Of a stretch of 64,000 nucleotides of DNA, positions 1 to 7,408 are shown in pieces. This DNA comes from Bacteroidaceae bacterium (GTDB lineage Bacteria; Bacteroidota; Bacteroidia; Bacteroidales; Bacteroidaceae): contig JAFUYM010000036.1 of assembly GCA_017470525.1 (NCBI GenBank), forward strand, positions 20,638-84,637, written 5' to 3'. The notes under the pieces were generated by a model. The model was given only the letters and a program-made list of their open reading frames with translations, was not told where the DNA came from and ran no database searches. The number at the start of each line of letters is the position of its first letter. Position 1 is the first letter of the stretch. The position numbers were made by a program, and so were the translations under genes.

Positions 1-342
1 GGTGTTGAACCATCGCACAAAGAGCCTGTTGCGCGAGGCTTGCTTGCTGTCCTTAGTCTCTGTGACGTAGAGCATCACGTCGTTGTTCTGCCTGAAGAAT
101 TCCTCGACGATGGCCATCAGCGTCTGCCTGAACTTCGGGTCGCCGGGTGAAGGCTGGTGCCAGACATTGATAATGTCCAGCGCGTAAGCTCCACTGGCAA
201 TGAATATATCGTTAGCCTTGATGACGATTTCGTATTCTACTCCGAAGTCTGTGTAGAACCAGTACACGCATGGTTTGTCCACCCGCAGCGTCACGACGTA
301 AGGTGATATGCTGTTAATCCGTCCAAGATCTAAAGCATTCAT
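1..342 (-). CDS. DUF6169-like protein, cut by the window edge
   Basis: From the ATG at 342 the minus strand stays open for 114 codons to the window edge, so the C-terminus is missing. An N-terminal YWFYTDFG followed by YEIVIK resembles, from memory, the short Bacteroidales DUF6169 family, whose role is unknown. No signal peptide or membrane segment is visible. The start lies 21 bases after the stop of the small gene at 364-504, so the two are probably co-transcribed from the promoter at 536-543. The family assignment is by recall only; the coding call rests on the open frame and the operon spacing. Confidence 0.6.
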   Translation of the reverse strand, partial: MNALDLGRINSISPYVVTLRVDKPCVYWFYTDFGVEYEIVIKANDIFIASGAYALDIINVWHQPSPGDPKFRQTLMAIVEEFFRQNNDVMLYVTETKDSKQASRNRLFVRWFNT

Positions 343-363
343 GTTGTCTTTGATGCAAATAAT

Positions 364-504
364 CTAAGCAAATACGGCCTTACTTTCCGAGCGATATTTT
401 TCACTTCTCATCTGTGCAGCCTTTTGTTCTTCTTCTCTCTCACGCATAAAAGCCCTGAAGGCTGCACGGACTTCCTCGCGTGTTCTTTTCTTCGTTGTCT
501 CCAT
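364..504 (-). CDS. small charged hypothetical protein (46 aa)
   Basis: The protein starts METTKKRTREEV and is almost entirely charged and helix-forming (RAFMREREEEQKAAQ), with no membrane segment. I chose the inner ATG at 504 over the longer frame because a GGAAAG-type ribosome binding site sits just upstream and the promoter -7 box at 536-543 lies inside the longer version. It is followed after 21 bases by the DUF6169-like gene, so it is the first gene of a two-gene unit. I do not recognise a family. A short antitoxin-like or DNA-associated role is conceivable but nothing shows it. Confidence 0.55.
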   Translation of the reverse strand: METTKKRTREEVRAAFRAFMREREEEQKAAQMRSEKYRSESKAVFA

Positions 505-535
505 AATCTTTCCTTTCTTTAAAGGTTTGTCGCTG

Positions 536-543
536 CAAAGATA
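536..543 (-). promoter_or_regulatory. Bacteroidetes -7 box for the 504-1 gene pair
   Basis: On the minus strand this reads TATCTTTG, an exact TAnnTTTG -7 element, about 30 bases before the start at 504. No exact TTTG -33 element is seen; a TTGC lies about 23 bases upstream. Confidence 0.6.
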
Positions 544-568
544 CAACAAATTCCCGAATCGCGGTGCA

Positions 569-607
569 ATTCGTGAATAATTTGTGGATTATTCGTGGAA
601 ATTCGTG
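569..607. repeat. ATTCGTG oligomer tract
   Basis: ATTCGTG occurs at 569, 591 and 601. The same short oligomer builds the arms of the hairpin elements at 9901-9986, 15644-15787 and 22103-22298. Only one arm is apparent here, so this may be a decayed or partial copy. Confidence 0.35.
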
Positions 608-709
608 TTTAAGTTCACAAAATCCCCATTATATCCGTCTGTCTCAGTATGTCAAAGAACGATATTCATGTCGTTTGCTGTTTAGGGTTTAAACTGTGGT
701 TTCGGGTCG

Positions 710-950
710 CTCGCGGGAGTTCCGCGAGAGTGTCGAGAGGGTTCGGGATGCTTGCGGAGGTTCCGCGAGACCGCCGGAGCGGTTTTTCGCGCTTGCGGGC
801 GTTCCGCAGGTCTGCCGGAGCAGTTTTTCCGTCTTGCGGAGTTTCCGCAGCGTTGCCGGAGCGATTTTTCTTGCTTGCGGAGTTCCCGCGAGGCTGCCGG
901 AGCGTTTTGGCGGCCTCGCGGGGTGTCCGCAGGCGTCACGGGGTGTGACG
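710..950. repeat. 41-bp tandem repeat array, about six degenerate copies
   Basis: Units begin at 710, 751, 792, 833, 874 and 915, exactly 41 bp apart, with no spacers. The usual unit start is CTTGCGGAGTTCCGCAGG and the usual second half is TGCCGGAGCGATTTTT. The first and last copies are the most diverged. Each unit carries the small palindrome GCGGA-GT-TCCGC. Because 41 is not a multiple of three, all three plus frames stay open through the array, which creates overlapping arginine/phenylalanine-rich ORFs that are not genes. The array lies between the 3' end of the lipoprotein gene at 955 and the promoter at 536. Confidence 0.85.
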
Positions 951-954
951 GTGC

Positions 955-3900
955 TTAGTCGGCGTAGTTGAAGATGAGTTCCGAGAGGCCGAGCACGGGG
1001 TCGCCGTAATTGCCGAACACCTCGAAGCGGAAGTACTGCATGTCCTTAGGCTGCTGTCGGTTGAAGCCGAAGGTCTTGCCTCCGTGGGTGGTGGGCAAAT
1101 AGGCGGAGGGGTGCTCGTTGTCGAGCATCGTCCAGGCATCGGAGTTCTTCTTCTTGCCGTAGAGGGCGCAGTGGCTCGGGTTGCGTTCGCTGATGTTTCC
1201 ATTGACGGCGTTCCAGAGCGTCCAACTCGTCGGAGAGACGGGATAGCGTGTCTGGAACTCGCAATACCAGACCTTGGCGTCTGTGGCTACCGACTTACCC
1301 TCAGTATGGGTGTCCCAGTCGTAGATTGAGCCATCATCTTTGCACTGTGTTCTGCTGATCCATTCGGAGTTGGTGTCGCCGTCGATGAGGTTAGGCCATC
1401 CGCCGGCGGGGTTGTCCCATTCGTAGCCTGTGGCAATGATGAACTCGGTGCCGAATCCCAGACGCTGGCCCCTGTTGGGGATGAAGGTGCGGCGGGTCCA
1501 GTTGCGTATGTCGTTGATGTGCTTGGCCTGCTGGCTGTAGATGGCAGCGTCGTACTCGGCGGGTCTGCGGCTCTCCAGGTCGCTCTTGGTGGGCAGGTTG
1601 TTGATGTTTATCTCCTTGTACTCGGGCAGGTAGTTGCGCGAGTAGATGATGGGCTTGCCGTTGTGCATCACGGTGACGGTGACGGTAATCTCGTAGGCGG
1701 GCATGCAGTCGCTGCCGGCGTTGCCGTGAATGGACTGAGGCTCGATGAGGTAGTCGCTGTCGCCGCGTCCGAAGACACCGAACTGGCGGCCCTTGTAGGT
1801 ATCCACGGCGAACTTCACGCCGGTGCTGAGGCCCATCTTGTCGTCGGCTCCGCTGAGGCCGTCGAAGGGAGCCTCGCCGAAGGCACGGTTAGGATAGTCC
1901 ACATTGCCGTTGATGCCGAACTCGCTGCCCCTCAGTTTCTGGGCCTGGCGATAGGCTTCGTGGCTGCCGTGGGCCATGCCCTTGCGCACGCCGCAGACGG
2001 CCGACACCTTGGCCGAGGCGATTTCCTCGGGGGTGAACAGGTTGGGATTGAGTTTAATCTTGATGCTGCTGGGGTCGAAGTAGGCTACGTGGCCGCGGAA
2101 CGGCTCGTTGCTCTCGCTGCGCTCTTGCGTGTCTCTTCTGGTGATCGACTGTCCGCCGAAGGGACTCTTCTTGTCGGTGTAATAGACAAAGCCTATACCG
2201 CCTGATGATGAGCCCCACCACTTGTATTCATATCTCCAATCCACGTAGGCGTTGGTGAAATAGACCACTGGCGGGGTTTCGATGTTCCACACGCCCTCGC
2301 CGAAGGTGGGGATGTTGTCGTAGATGAAGTTGTCGCGCTTGAGCACCATGCCTGCGAATCCGCTGATGCCGCGCTCGGTGCTGAGCATGCCCTTGGTGTC
2401 CATCTTGCCCTTCATGGTCATGTTGATGGTGCCCTTCATGCCGGTCAGTTGCTTGGGGTCAACCTCTTTCTCTTCCTCCATGAGTCCGGCCATGATGGCG
2501 CCCTTCTTGCCGAGGGCCACGAGTCCCTTGAGGCTGCCGCCCACGTCGTCCTTCATGGCAGCGTCGTAGATGTCCTTCAGGCCCATGCCGATGTCCTTCA
2601 CCTTGCCGACGATTTCGCCGATGCCGCCCGACTTGCCGTTCTCAGAGTTGGCGTAGGTGGCTTCGAGGTCGATGTTGCCGTCGATGGTTCCCTCGAAGAG
2701 TGACGAGAGTTGTGCCTGCATGTTCTCCTTGGCGAAGAGGTTCATCAGCAGGGCGTTGTCACGGTCGCCGATGGTGCTGATGGTGGCCTCGCTGCCGCGA
2801 TAGAGCGAGAGGTCGAGGTCGTAGGCCCACCATCCGGCCTGCAGCGGCAGGCTGGCGCCGTTGAAGTTGTTGGCCACCCAGGGCGTGACGAGCTGTCCCA
2901 TGAAGTCGGGCTGGTTGAGCGCGGCCTTCGAGGCGGCGTTGGTGATGTTGCGGTCGAGCGGCACGCCGTAGCGGAAGACGGAGCGCGAGGCCAGCAGGTC
3001 GTTCATCTGCAGTCCCCACCAGTGGGTCGAGCCGTTGGAGGTGATGCCCTCGTGAACATAGAAGAAGAAGCGGAGCACGCCGGTGTACTTGTTGTAGAAG
3101 GCGAGGAAGTTGCCGTTCTTGGTGGAGTTCTCACCAATCTGCATCATGGCGAGCCGCCAGGGGTTGCCCTCCTTCACGCCGTCGTTCCACACTTCCTTCC
3201 AGATGCTCTCGGGCAGGTTGGGGCTCTCGTTGGCACCGCGCGACCAGGGCAGTTTGTGGTGCTCGAATCCGAACACCTGGTTGCCGGTCTCGGCGTCGTA
3301 GATGTCCTGGTCGCCGCCGTTCTGCACGTAGATGAAGATGTCCTCGTGGTCCTGCCAGTTGTCGACGGTCAGGGCGGGGACCCGCGTGCGCTGTGCGCCG
3401 AAGAGCATGTCGCTCGTGTTGATGTTCCAGTCGGCGGCACCATATCCGAGGATTGGCATCCAATAGTCCAACTGGGCGGCCTCGTCGTCGCTGACGCGGT
3501 GGAGCGTGAACTGCGTCTCGCCGTCGTCGGCAATCAGGCTGCCGTTGTCGTAGCGGAAGCGGAACTCCTCTTTGTCCTCGAAGCCGTCGATGTCGGTCAC
3601 GTTGAGAACCTTGATGCTGCCGTCGGACTGGATGGCGTAGTCGAAGTCCATGTACATCTGGAGGTAGTCGCCCTCTTTGCCAACGGGCTCGTTGTTCTGG
3701 TCAACGATGAAGAAGATGAACGAGCCTTTGCCGCTCTTCTGTAAGTTCACATAGACCACCTCGCGATGATAGTCGAAGATGCTGGGGTCGATGCCCTCAA
3801 CGTCGTCGAAGTCCTCGGCCTCGAAGTAGGGTTCGTCTTCCTCGCCCCAGAAGTCGTTGATCAGAATCCACTCGCCCTGAATCTGCTCGACCAGTTGGGG

Positions 3901-4020
3901 ATTCACAACGGGATTGTCGTCTTTGTCGCTGCAGGCCGCCAAGCCCACAGCCACGAGCACTGCGCACATCAGTGCGCGGAGGCCCGACATGCTCACAAAT
4001 GAAAATCTCTTTTCGTTCAT
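955..4020 (-). CDS. large secreted lipoprotein (1021 aa), function unknown
   Basis: The N-terminus has a hydrophobic signal ending in the lipobox LAAC near residue 30, so it should be a lipid-anchored envelope protein. After it comes a region resembling a lipocalin-like fold (IQGEWILIND, then FTLHRV). The last 150 or so residues (LIDGDTNSEWIS, then WTLWNAVNG, then YFRFEVFGNYGDP) look like a galactose-binding F5/8-type C domain. The middle is unassigned. GC content and codon use are clearly higher than in yidC or the operons further right. A small membrane protein gene lies 57 bases upstream on the same strand and is probably co-transcribed. Surface glycan or protein binding is my inference from the C-terminal domain. 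Confidence 0.75.
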   Translation of the reverse strand: MNEKRFSFVSMSGLRALMCAVLVAVGLAACSDKDDNPVVNPQLVEQIQGEWILINDFWGEEDEPYFEAEDFDDVEGIDPSIFDYHREVVYVNLQKSGKGSFIFFIVDQNNEPVGKEGDYLQMYMDFDYAIQSDGSIKVLNVTDIDGFEDKEEFRFRYDNGSLIADDGETQFTLHRVSDDEAAQLDYWMPILGYGAADWNINTSDMLFGAQRTRVPALTVDNWQDHEDIFIYVQNGGDQDIYDAETGNQVFGFEHHKLPWSRGANESPNLPESIWKEVWNDGVKEGNPWRLAMMQIGENSTKNGNFLAFYNKYTGVLRFFFYVHEGITSNGSTHWWGLQMNDLLASRSVFRYGVPLDRNITNAASKAALNQPDFMGQLVTPWVANNFNGASLPLQAGWWAYDLDLSLYRGSEATISTIGDRDNALLMNLFAKENMQAQLSSLFEGTIDGNIDLEATYANSENGKSGGIGEIVGKVKDIGMGLKDIYDAAMKDDVGGSLKGLVALGKKGAIMAGLMEEEKEVDPKQLTGMKGTINMTMKGKMDTKGMLSTERGISGFAGMVLKRDNFIYDNIPTFGEGVWNIETPPVVYFTNAYVDWRYEYKWWGSSSGGIGFVYYTDKKSPFGGQSITRRDTQERSESNEPFRGHVAYFDPSSIKIKLNPNLFTPEEIASAKVSAVCGVRKGMAHGSHEAYRQAQKLRGSEFGINGNVDYPNRAFGEAPFDGLSGADDKMGLSTGVKFAVDTYKGRQFGVFGRGDSDYLIEPQSIHGNAGSDCMPAYEITVTVTVMHNGKPIIYSRNYLPEYKEININNLPTKSDLESRRPAEYDAAIYSQQAKHINDIRNWTRRTFIPNRGQRLGFGTEFIIATGYEWDNPAGGWPNLIDGDTNSEWISRTQCKDDGSIYDWDTHTEGKSVATDAKVWYCEFQTRYPVSPTSWTLWNAVNGNISERNPSHCALYGKKKNSDAWTMLDNEHPSAYLPTTHGGKTFGFNRQQPKDMQYFRFEVFGNYGDPVLGLSELIFNYAD

Positions 4021-4077
4021 GCTGTTTACTTTTTAATGGGTTAATACTAAAAATATGTGGTTTCTCTTTGCGCACGG

Positions 4078-4281
4078 TCAGAACAGGGCGGCGCGGTTGA
4101 TGCCCTGGGCCACGGCCTTGTCGATGAGCGACTGGTTGCGGCGCACCTCGTGGATGATGACGTCGTTCTTCTGCCTGAGGTCCTCGTCCTTGCGGTGATT
4201 CTGCCAGAGCAGAACGACGACCAGTACCGTCAGCACCGCTACGATGCCGACCAGCATGAGGATGATTGTGGATGTTTGCAT
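4078..4281 (-). CDS. small single-span membrane protein (67 aa)
   Basis: From the ATG at 4281 the protein is MQTSTIILMLVGIVAV, one transmembrane helix of about 23 residues, then a charged coiled-coil-like tail (NHRKDEDLRQKNDVIIHEV). The longer frame from 4341 would run through the inverted repeat at 4303-4338, so I prefer the inner start. It precedes the large lipoprotein gene by 57 bases on the same strand. No family is recognised; the shape fits a small membrane anchor or accessory subunit. Confidence 0.55.
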   Translation of the reverse strand: MQTSTIILMLVGIVAVLTVLVVVLLWQNHRKDEDLRQKNDVIIHEVRRNQSLIDKAVAQGINRAALF

Positions 4282-4302
4282 AGTCTTGTCTGAATAAATA
4301 AT

Positions 4303-4338
4303 TACGGGTGCAAGGTTAGCAGAAACCTTGCGCCCGTA
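4303..4338. repeat. 15-bp inverted repeat with six-base loop
   Basis: Arms 4303-4317 and 4324-4338 pair completely with one G-U, loop AGCAGA. It sits in the presumed leader of the small gene starting at 4281 on the minus strand. It is also just beyond the 3' end of the hybrid regulator gene, so it could be a terminator, though no clear T-run follows on either strand. Confidence 0.6.
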
Positions 4339-4346
4339 CAATAGTG

Positions 4347-4426
4347 CAGACAGATTTACGAGTGTTTTCAGACAGATTTACGAATGGCCGGACGGAATTG
4401 CGGGTCTTCGCCAGACAGATTTACGA
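4347..4426. repeat. CAGACAGATTTACGA direct repeats, three copies
   Basis: The 15-base sequence CAGACAGATTTACGA occurs identically at 4347, 4369 and 4412. The spacings are 22 and 43 bases, and a degenerate copy (GACGGAATTGCGG) fills the double gap. The third copy overlaps the last codons of the gene at 4421-5221. Iterated identical sites at near two-turn spacing could be regulator binding sites or a simple tandem repeat. Confidence 0.65.
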
Positions 4427-5221
4427 ATCGGCAAACGGTTCTGGCTGGTTGCCGGAACGATACTGCGTGGGCGAGAGACCGAAGCGGGCCTTGAACTTCC
4501 GGCCGAAATAGTTGGCGTCGGAGAAGCGGTCGATGATACGATTGGCAATGGGGATAATATCGGTATGGCCGTTGGGCGACAGGTACTCACCATCGCTTTC
4601 TTTTAATACGGTTATCTTCCGCTTGGCGGCAATCAGCCAAGCATCCAGTTCGTTGAATCGGCGCACGTTGTCGAGCCTTGTCATCACACTGTCGATCTTG
4701 GTAAGCCCTTTTTGCATCCGCCCGACATGGGTGAGGTACAATCCCATCTCCGCCTCGTTGCGCAGGGCCTCCGTCTCTTCGCCCTTCTCGCGGCACAACG
4801 CCACCAACTCGGCTGTCCACCTCAAAGCCCGCTCGTCATCATGCCGCAGTCGGCAAGCGTTCACCAACGTTTCTAAAACGTCCTCCCTATACTCCCGGTT
4901 CTCCTTTGCCACGGGCCATCCCATCAGCCGCTCGGTGATGACGATGGCCGAGTCGAGCCACACGCCCTCTAATGACGAACTATAGACCTTGGCCCTCAGC
5001 CACTCTGTCTCATGGTCGGGCAGCCCCGCCGTCCTGAACGAGTCGATGACCTCCAGCGCCCGCTCCAGCTCTTCTGCCGCATGTGTCATCACCAATTCCA
5101 CGATGCGAGGAATCTCGTTCATCGTAACGCTACCTGTCGGCACACGCTTTTTGCCTCCTGTACATCCCATGATGGTCAGCACGGAGAAAGACACGCTCAA
5201 AAGAAAAGTGCGGACATCCAT
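4421..5221 (-). CDS. internally deleted TPR / AraC-type hybrid regulator, possible pseudogene (266 aa)
   Basis: The N-terminus is a signal with lipobox IMGC near residue 20, followed by TPR-like helical repeats to about residue 225. The last 35 residues (FSDANYFGRKF, FGLSPTQYR) are the second helix-turn-helix of an AraC DNA-binding domain. Bacteroidales relatives, as I recall them, are two to three times longer, with more TPRs, a membrane helix, a linker and a full AraC domain. Here a TPR segment ending IIPIANRI joins directly to the final HTH helix near base 4530, so the membrane span and first HTH are gone. It cannot be a normal membrane regulator; it may be a relic. It is 31 bases downstream of the S9 peptidase gene. 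Confidence 0.65.
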   Translation of the reverse strand: MDVRTFLLSVSFSVLTIMGCTGGKKRVPTGSVTMNEIPRIVELVMTHAAEELERALEVIDSFRTAGLPDHETEWLRAKVYSSSLEGVWLDSAIVITERLMGWPVAKENREYREDVLETLVNACRLRHDDERALRWTAELVALCREKGEETEALRNEAEMGLYLTHVGRMQKGLTKIDSVMTRLDNVRRFNELDAWLIAAKRKITVLKESDGEYLSPNGHTDIIPIANRIIDRFSDANYFGRKFKARFGLSPTQYRSGNQPEPFADS

Positions 5222-5252
5222 GAGCCTTGAGAGTTTAGGGTGGGGAAATGCG

Positions 5253-7403
5253 TTAGTTTTTTACATATTTATCCAACCAATTGAAGAAACGACGCTGCCA
5301 GAGAATGCCGTTCTGAGGTTTGAGCACCCAGTGGTTCTCATCGGGGAAACAAAGGAACTCGGAGGGAATACCACGGAGTTGGGCAGCATTGAAGGCAGAC
5401 ATGGCTTGGGAAGTGACGATGCGGTAGTCTTTCTCTCCCTGAATGCAGAGGATGGGGGTGTCCCACTGATCGACGAATCGGTGGGGTGAATTGCGGAAGG
5501 TCTTGTCGTGACCGTTCCAGAAGGCACCACCCATGTCCCAGTTGGCAAACCACATCTCTTCGGTCTCCAGATACTGCTGCTCGATGTTGAAGATACCGTC
5601 GTGAGCAATGAACGCCTTGAAACGCTTGTTGTGATGACCAGCCAACCAATACACGCTGAAACCACCGAAACTGGCTCCCACACAACCGAGACGGTCTTTG
5701 TCCACATAGGGAAGATGTTCGGCAGCATCGTCGATGGCTGAGAAATAGTCATCCATGCAGTGACCTCCGTAATCTTCGGATATCTCTTCGTTCCATGCCT
5801 TACCAAATCCGGGGAGACCCCGACGATTGGGAGCAACCACCACATAGCCGTTAGCAGCCATGATCATCATGTTCCACCGGAACGACCAGAACTGCGACAC
5901 AGGGCTCTGAGGACCACCTTCGCAGAACAGCAGGGTGGGGTACTTCTTGGTCTTGTCAAAATGGGGTGGAAGCACCACCCAGGAGAGGAGGTCTTTACCA
6001 TCGACGGTCTTTGTCCAGCGAGGCTCCACGGTTCCCCAGTCGATGTTGTCCCTGAAGTATTGGTTCTCGTGGGTCAACTGGGTGACGGTACCTTTGGCAG
6101 GATTGACGGTGTAGAGTTCTGTCGCCTCACACATGCTCTGACGAGCACAGAGGAGGTTCTTGCCCATGAGTTGCACGGAGGTGTAGTCATACTGTCCATC
6201 GGTCAACTGTTTCACTTGGTCTTTCAGGTCAACGGTGTAGATGTGTGTCTCTCCGTGCCAGACACCGTTGAAATAGAGACGCTTGCTGTCTGCACTCCAG
6301 CAGTAGGAATCCACATTGCTGTCAAAACCTGTTGCCAGTTGTCGGCATTCTCCTGTGGTGAGGTCTTTGATGATGAGACGGTTCACATCGCTCTCATACC
6401 CATCTTGCTTCATGCTCTGCCAAGCGAGATACTTGCCATCGGGAGAATACTGAGGGTTGATGTCGTAACCCGCAAAAGTCATTCCACCCACTACGGGGGC
6501 TTCGGTGTTGACCTTCTGGTTCTTCAACGATTCGGTGTAATCAACGGCTGGACGCACGTAACCTTCAGGCTTGCAGATGTTCCTTGTCTTACCTGTTTCT
6601 ATGTCATAGATGTAGATGTCGGCATCAGTCGAACAAGCGTAGTCCTTACCTTCCAACTTTCGGCAGGTGTAGGCAATCTGCTTCCCGTCGGGAGAAAAGG
6701 TCAACTGTTCAATGCCGCCAAATGGCTTCATCGGACATTCAAACGGTTCACCCTCAAGAATATCTTTTGCACCACTGATGGCTGTACCGTCGAAATCTGC
6801 CACGTAAGGGTGGGGGATGCTCTCCACCCATTCGTCCCAATGACGATGCATCAATCCTGTGATAACGCGCCCCGATGCTTTCTCCAAATCTGAATACAGA
6901 TCTTTGGTGCGTTTCCCATATTGGATAGACTTAATGAGAATAACTTTTTGCTCATTTGCAGAGAAAGTGAAATCCTCCACGTCTTCTTTTTCACACGACA
7001 ACTGCACTCGTTCCGTTCCGTCAGGATTCATCTGCCACACCTGCATGGTTCCTTTGTTGTCGGCTGCAAGAAAGGCTATCTTTTTGCCATTTGCAATAAA
7101 CTTAGGCGACAATTCCGATGTCTTGGCTGTTGTGAGCAGTTGCTCGCCTGTACCGTCACCATTTAAAACATATATTACAGTATGGCTTTTGTTTTCAGCC
7201 ACACTGTAATATGAAACATTGTATGTGATGGACCTTGCATCCGGTGAGACCGAAGCACCACCTACTCGCCCCATTGCCCAAAGGACTTCGGGGGTGAGTG
7301 TGCGGTTTTCTATCTTGGGAGTTTGTCGTCCGATGAACGTCTGTGCATCAGCATCGATGTGTGTCATTGCTATGAGAGATGCAAGAATAAGAATTTTATT
7401 CAT
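5253..7403 (-). CDS. S9 family serine peptidase (dipeptidyl-peptidase 5-like)
   Basis: This 716-residue protein has a signal peptide (MNKILILASLIAMTHIDADA), an N-terminal beta-propeller with WD40-like PD40 motifs (SPDGKQIAYT, SPDGKYLAW) and a C-terminal alpha/beta hydrolase. The nucleophile is in GASFGG (about Ser578), with Asp in GEKDYR (about 659) and His in DENHW (about 691), the S9C triad. It should remove dipeptides or acyl-aminoacyl groups from peptides in the periplasm, resembling the DPP5 type of oral Bacteroidales. Its start lies five bases after the yidC stop, so the two are one transcript. The exact substrate cannot be read from sequence. Confidence 0.9.
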   Translation of the reverse strand: MNKILILASLIAMTHIDADAQTFIGRQTPKIENRTLTPEVLWAMGRVGGASVSPDARSITYNVSYYSVAENKSHTVIYVLNGDGTGEQLLTTAKTSELSPKFIANGKKIAFLAADNKGTMQVWQMNPDGTERVQLSCEKEDVEDFTFSANEQKVILIKSIQYGKRTKDLYSDLEKASGRVITGLMHRHWDEWVESIPHPYVADFDGTAISGAKDILEGEPFECPMKPFGGIEQLTFSPDGKQIAYTCRKLEGKDYACSTDADIYIYDIETGKTRNICKPEGYVRPAVDYTESLKNQKVNTEAPVVGGMTFAGYDINPQYSPDGKYLAWQSMKQDGYESDVNRLIIKDLTTGECRQLATGFDSNVDSYCWSADSKRLYFNGVWHGETHIYTVDLKDQVKQLTDGQYDYTSVQLMGKNLLCARQSMCEATELYTVNPAKGTVTQLTHENQYFRDNIDWGTVEPRWTKTVDGKDLLSWVVLPPHFDKTKKYPTLLFCEGGPQSPVSQFWSFRWNMMIMAANGYVVVAPNRRGLPGFGKAWNEEISEDYGGHCMDDYFSAIDDAAEHLPYVDKDRLGCVGASFGGFSVYWLAGHHNKRFKAFIAHDGIFNIEQQYLETEEMWFANWDMGGAFWNGHDKTFRNSPHRFVDQWDTPILCIQGEKDYRIVTSQAMSAFNAAQLRGIPSEFLCFPDENHWVLKPQNGILWQRRFFNWLDKYVKN

Positions 7404-7408
7404 GGTTT

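Noticed and set aside
710-950. CRISPR array
   Set aside because: Units are contiguous with no unique spacers, and no cas genes are near.
649-971. Three overlapping ORFs of 68-99 codons on plus (and others on minus) in the 41-bp array
   Set aside because: They arise because a 41-bp period keeps all frames open in GC-rich sequence; they translate the same repeat in different frames and lack starts with ribosome sites.
1519-3744. Long antisense ORFs (228 and 344 codons) on plus within the lipoprotein gene
   Set aside because: They are the complement of a GC-rich coding frame. Their Val/Gly/Ala/His-rich composition is typical of shadows, and the minus frame has a proper signal peptide and lipobox.
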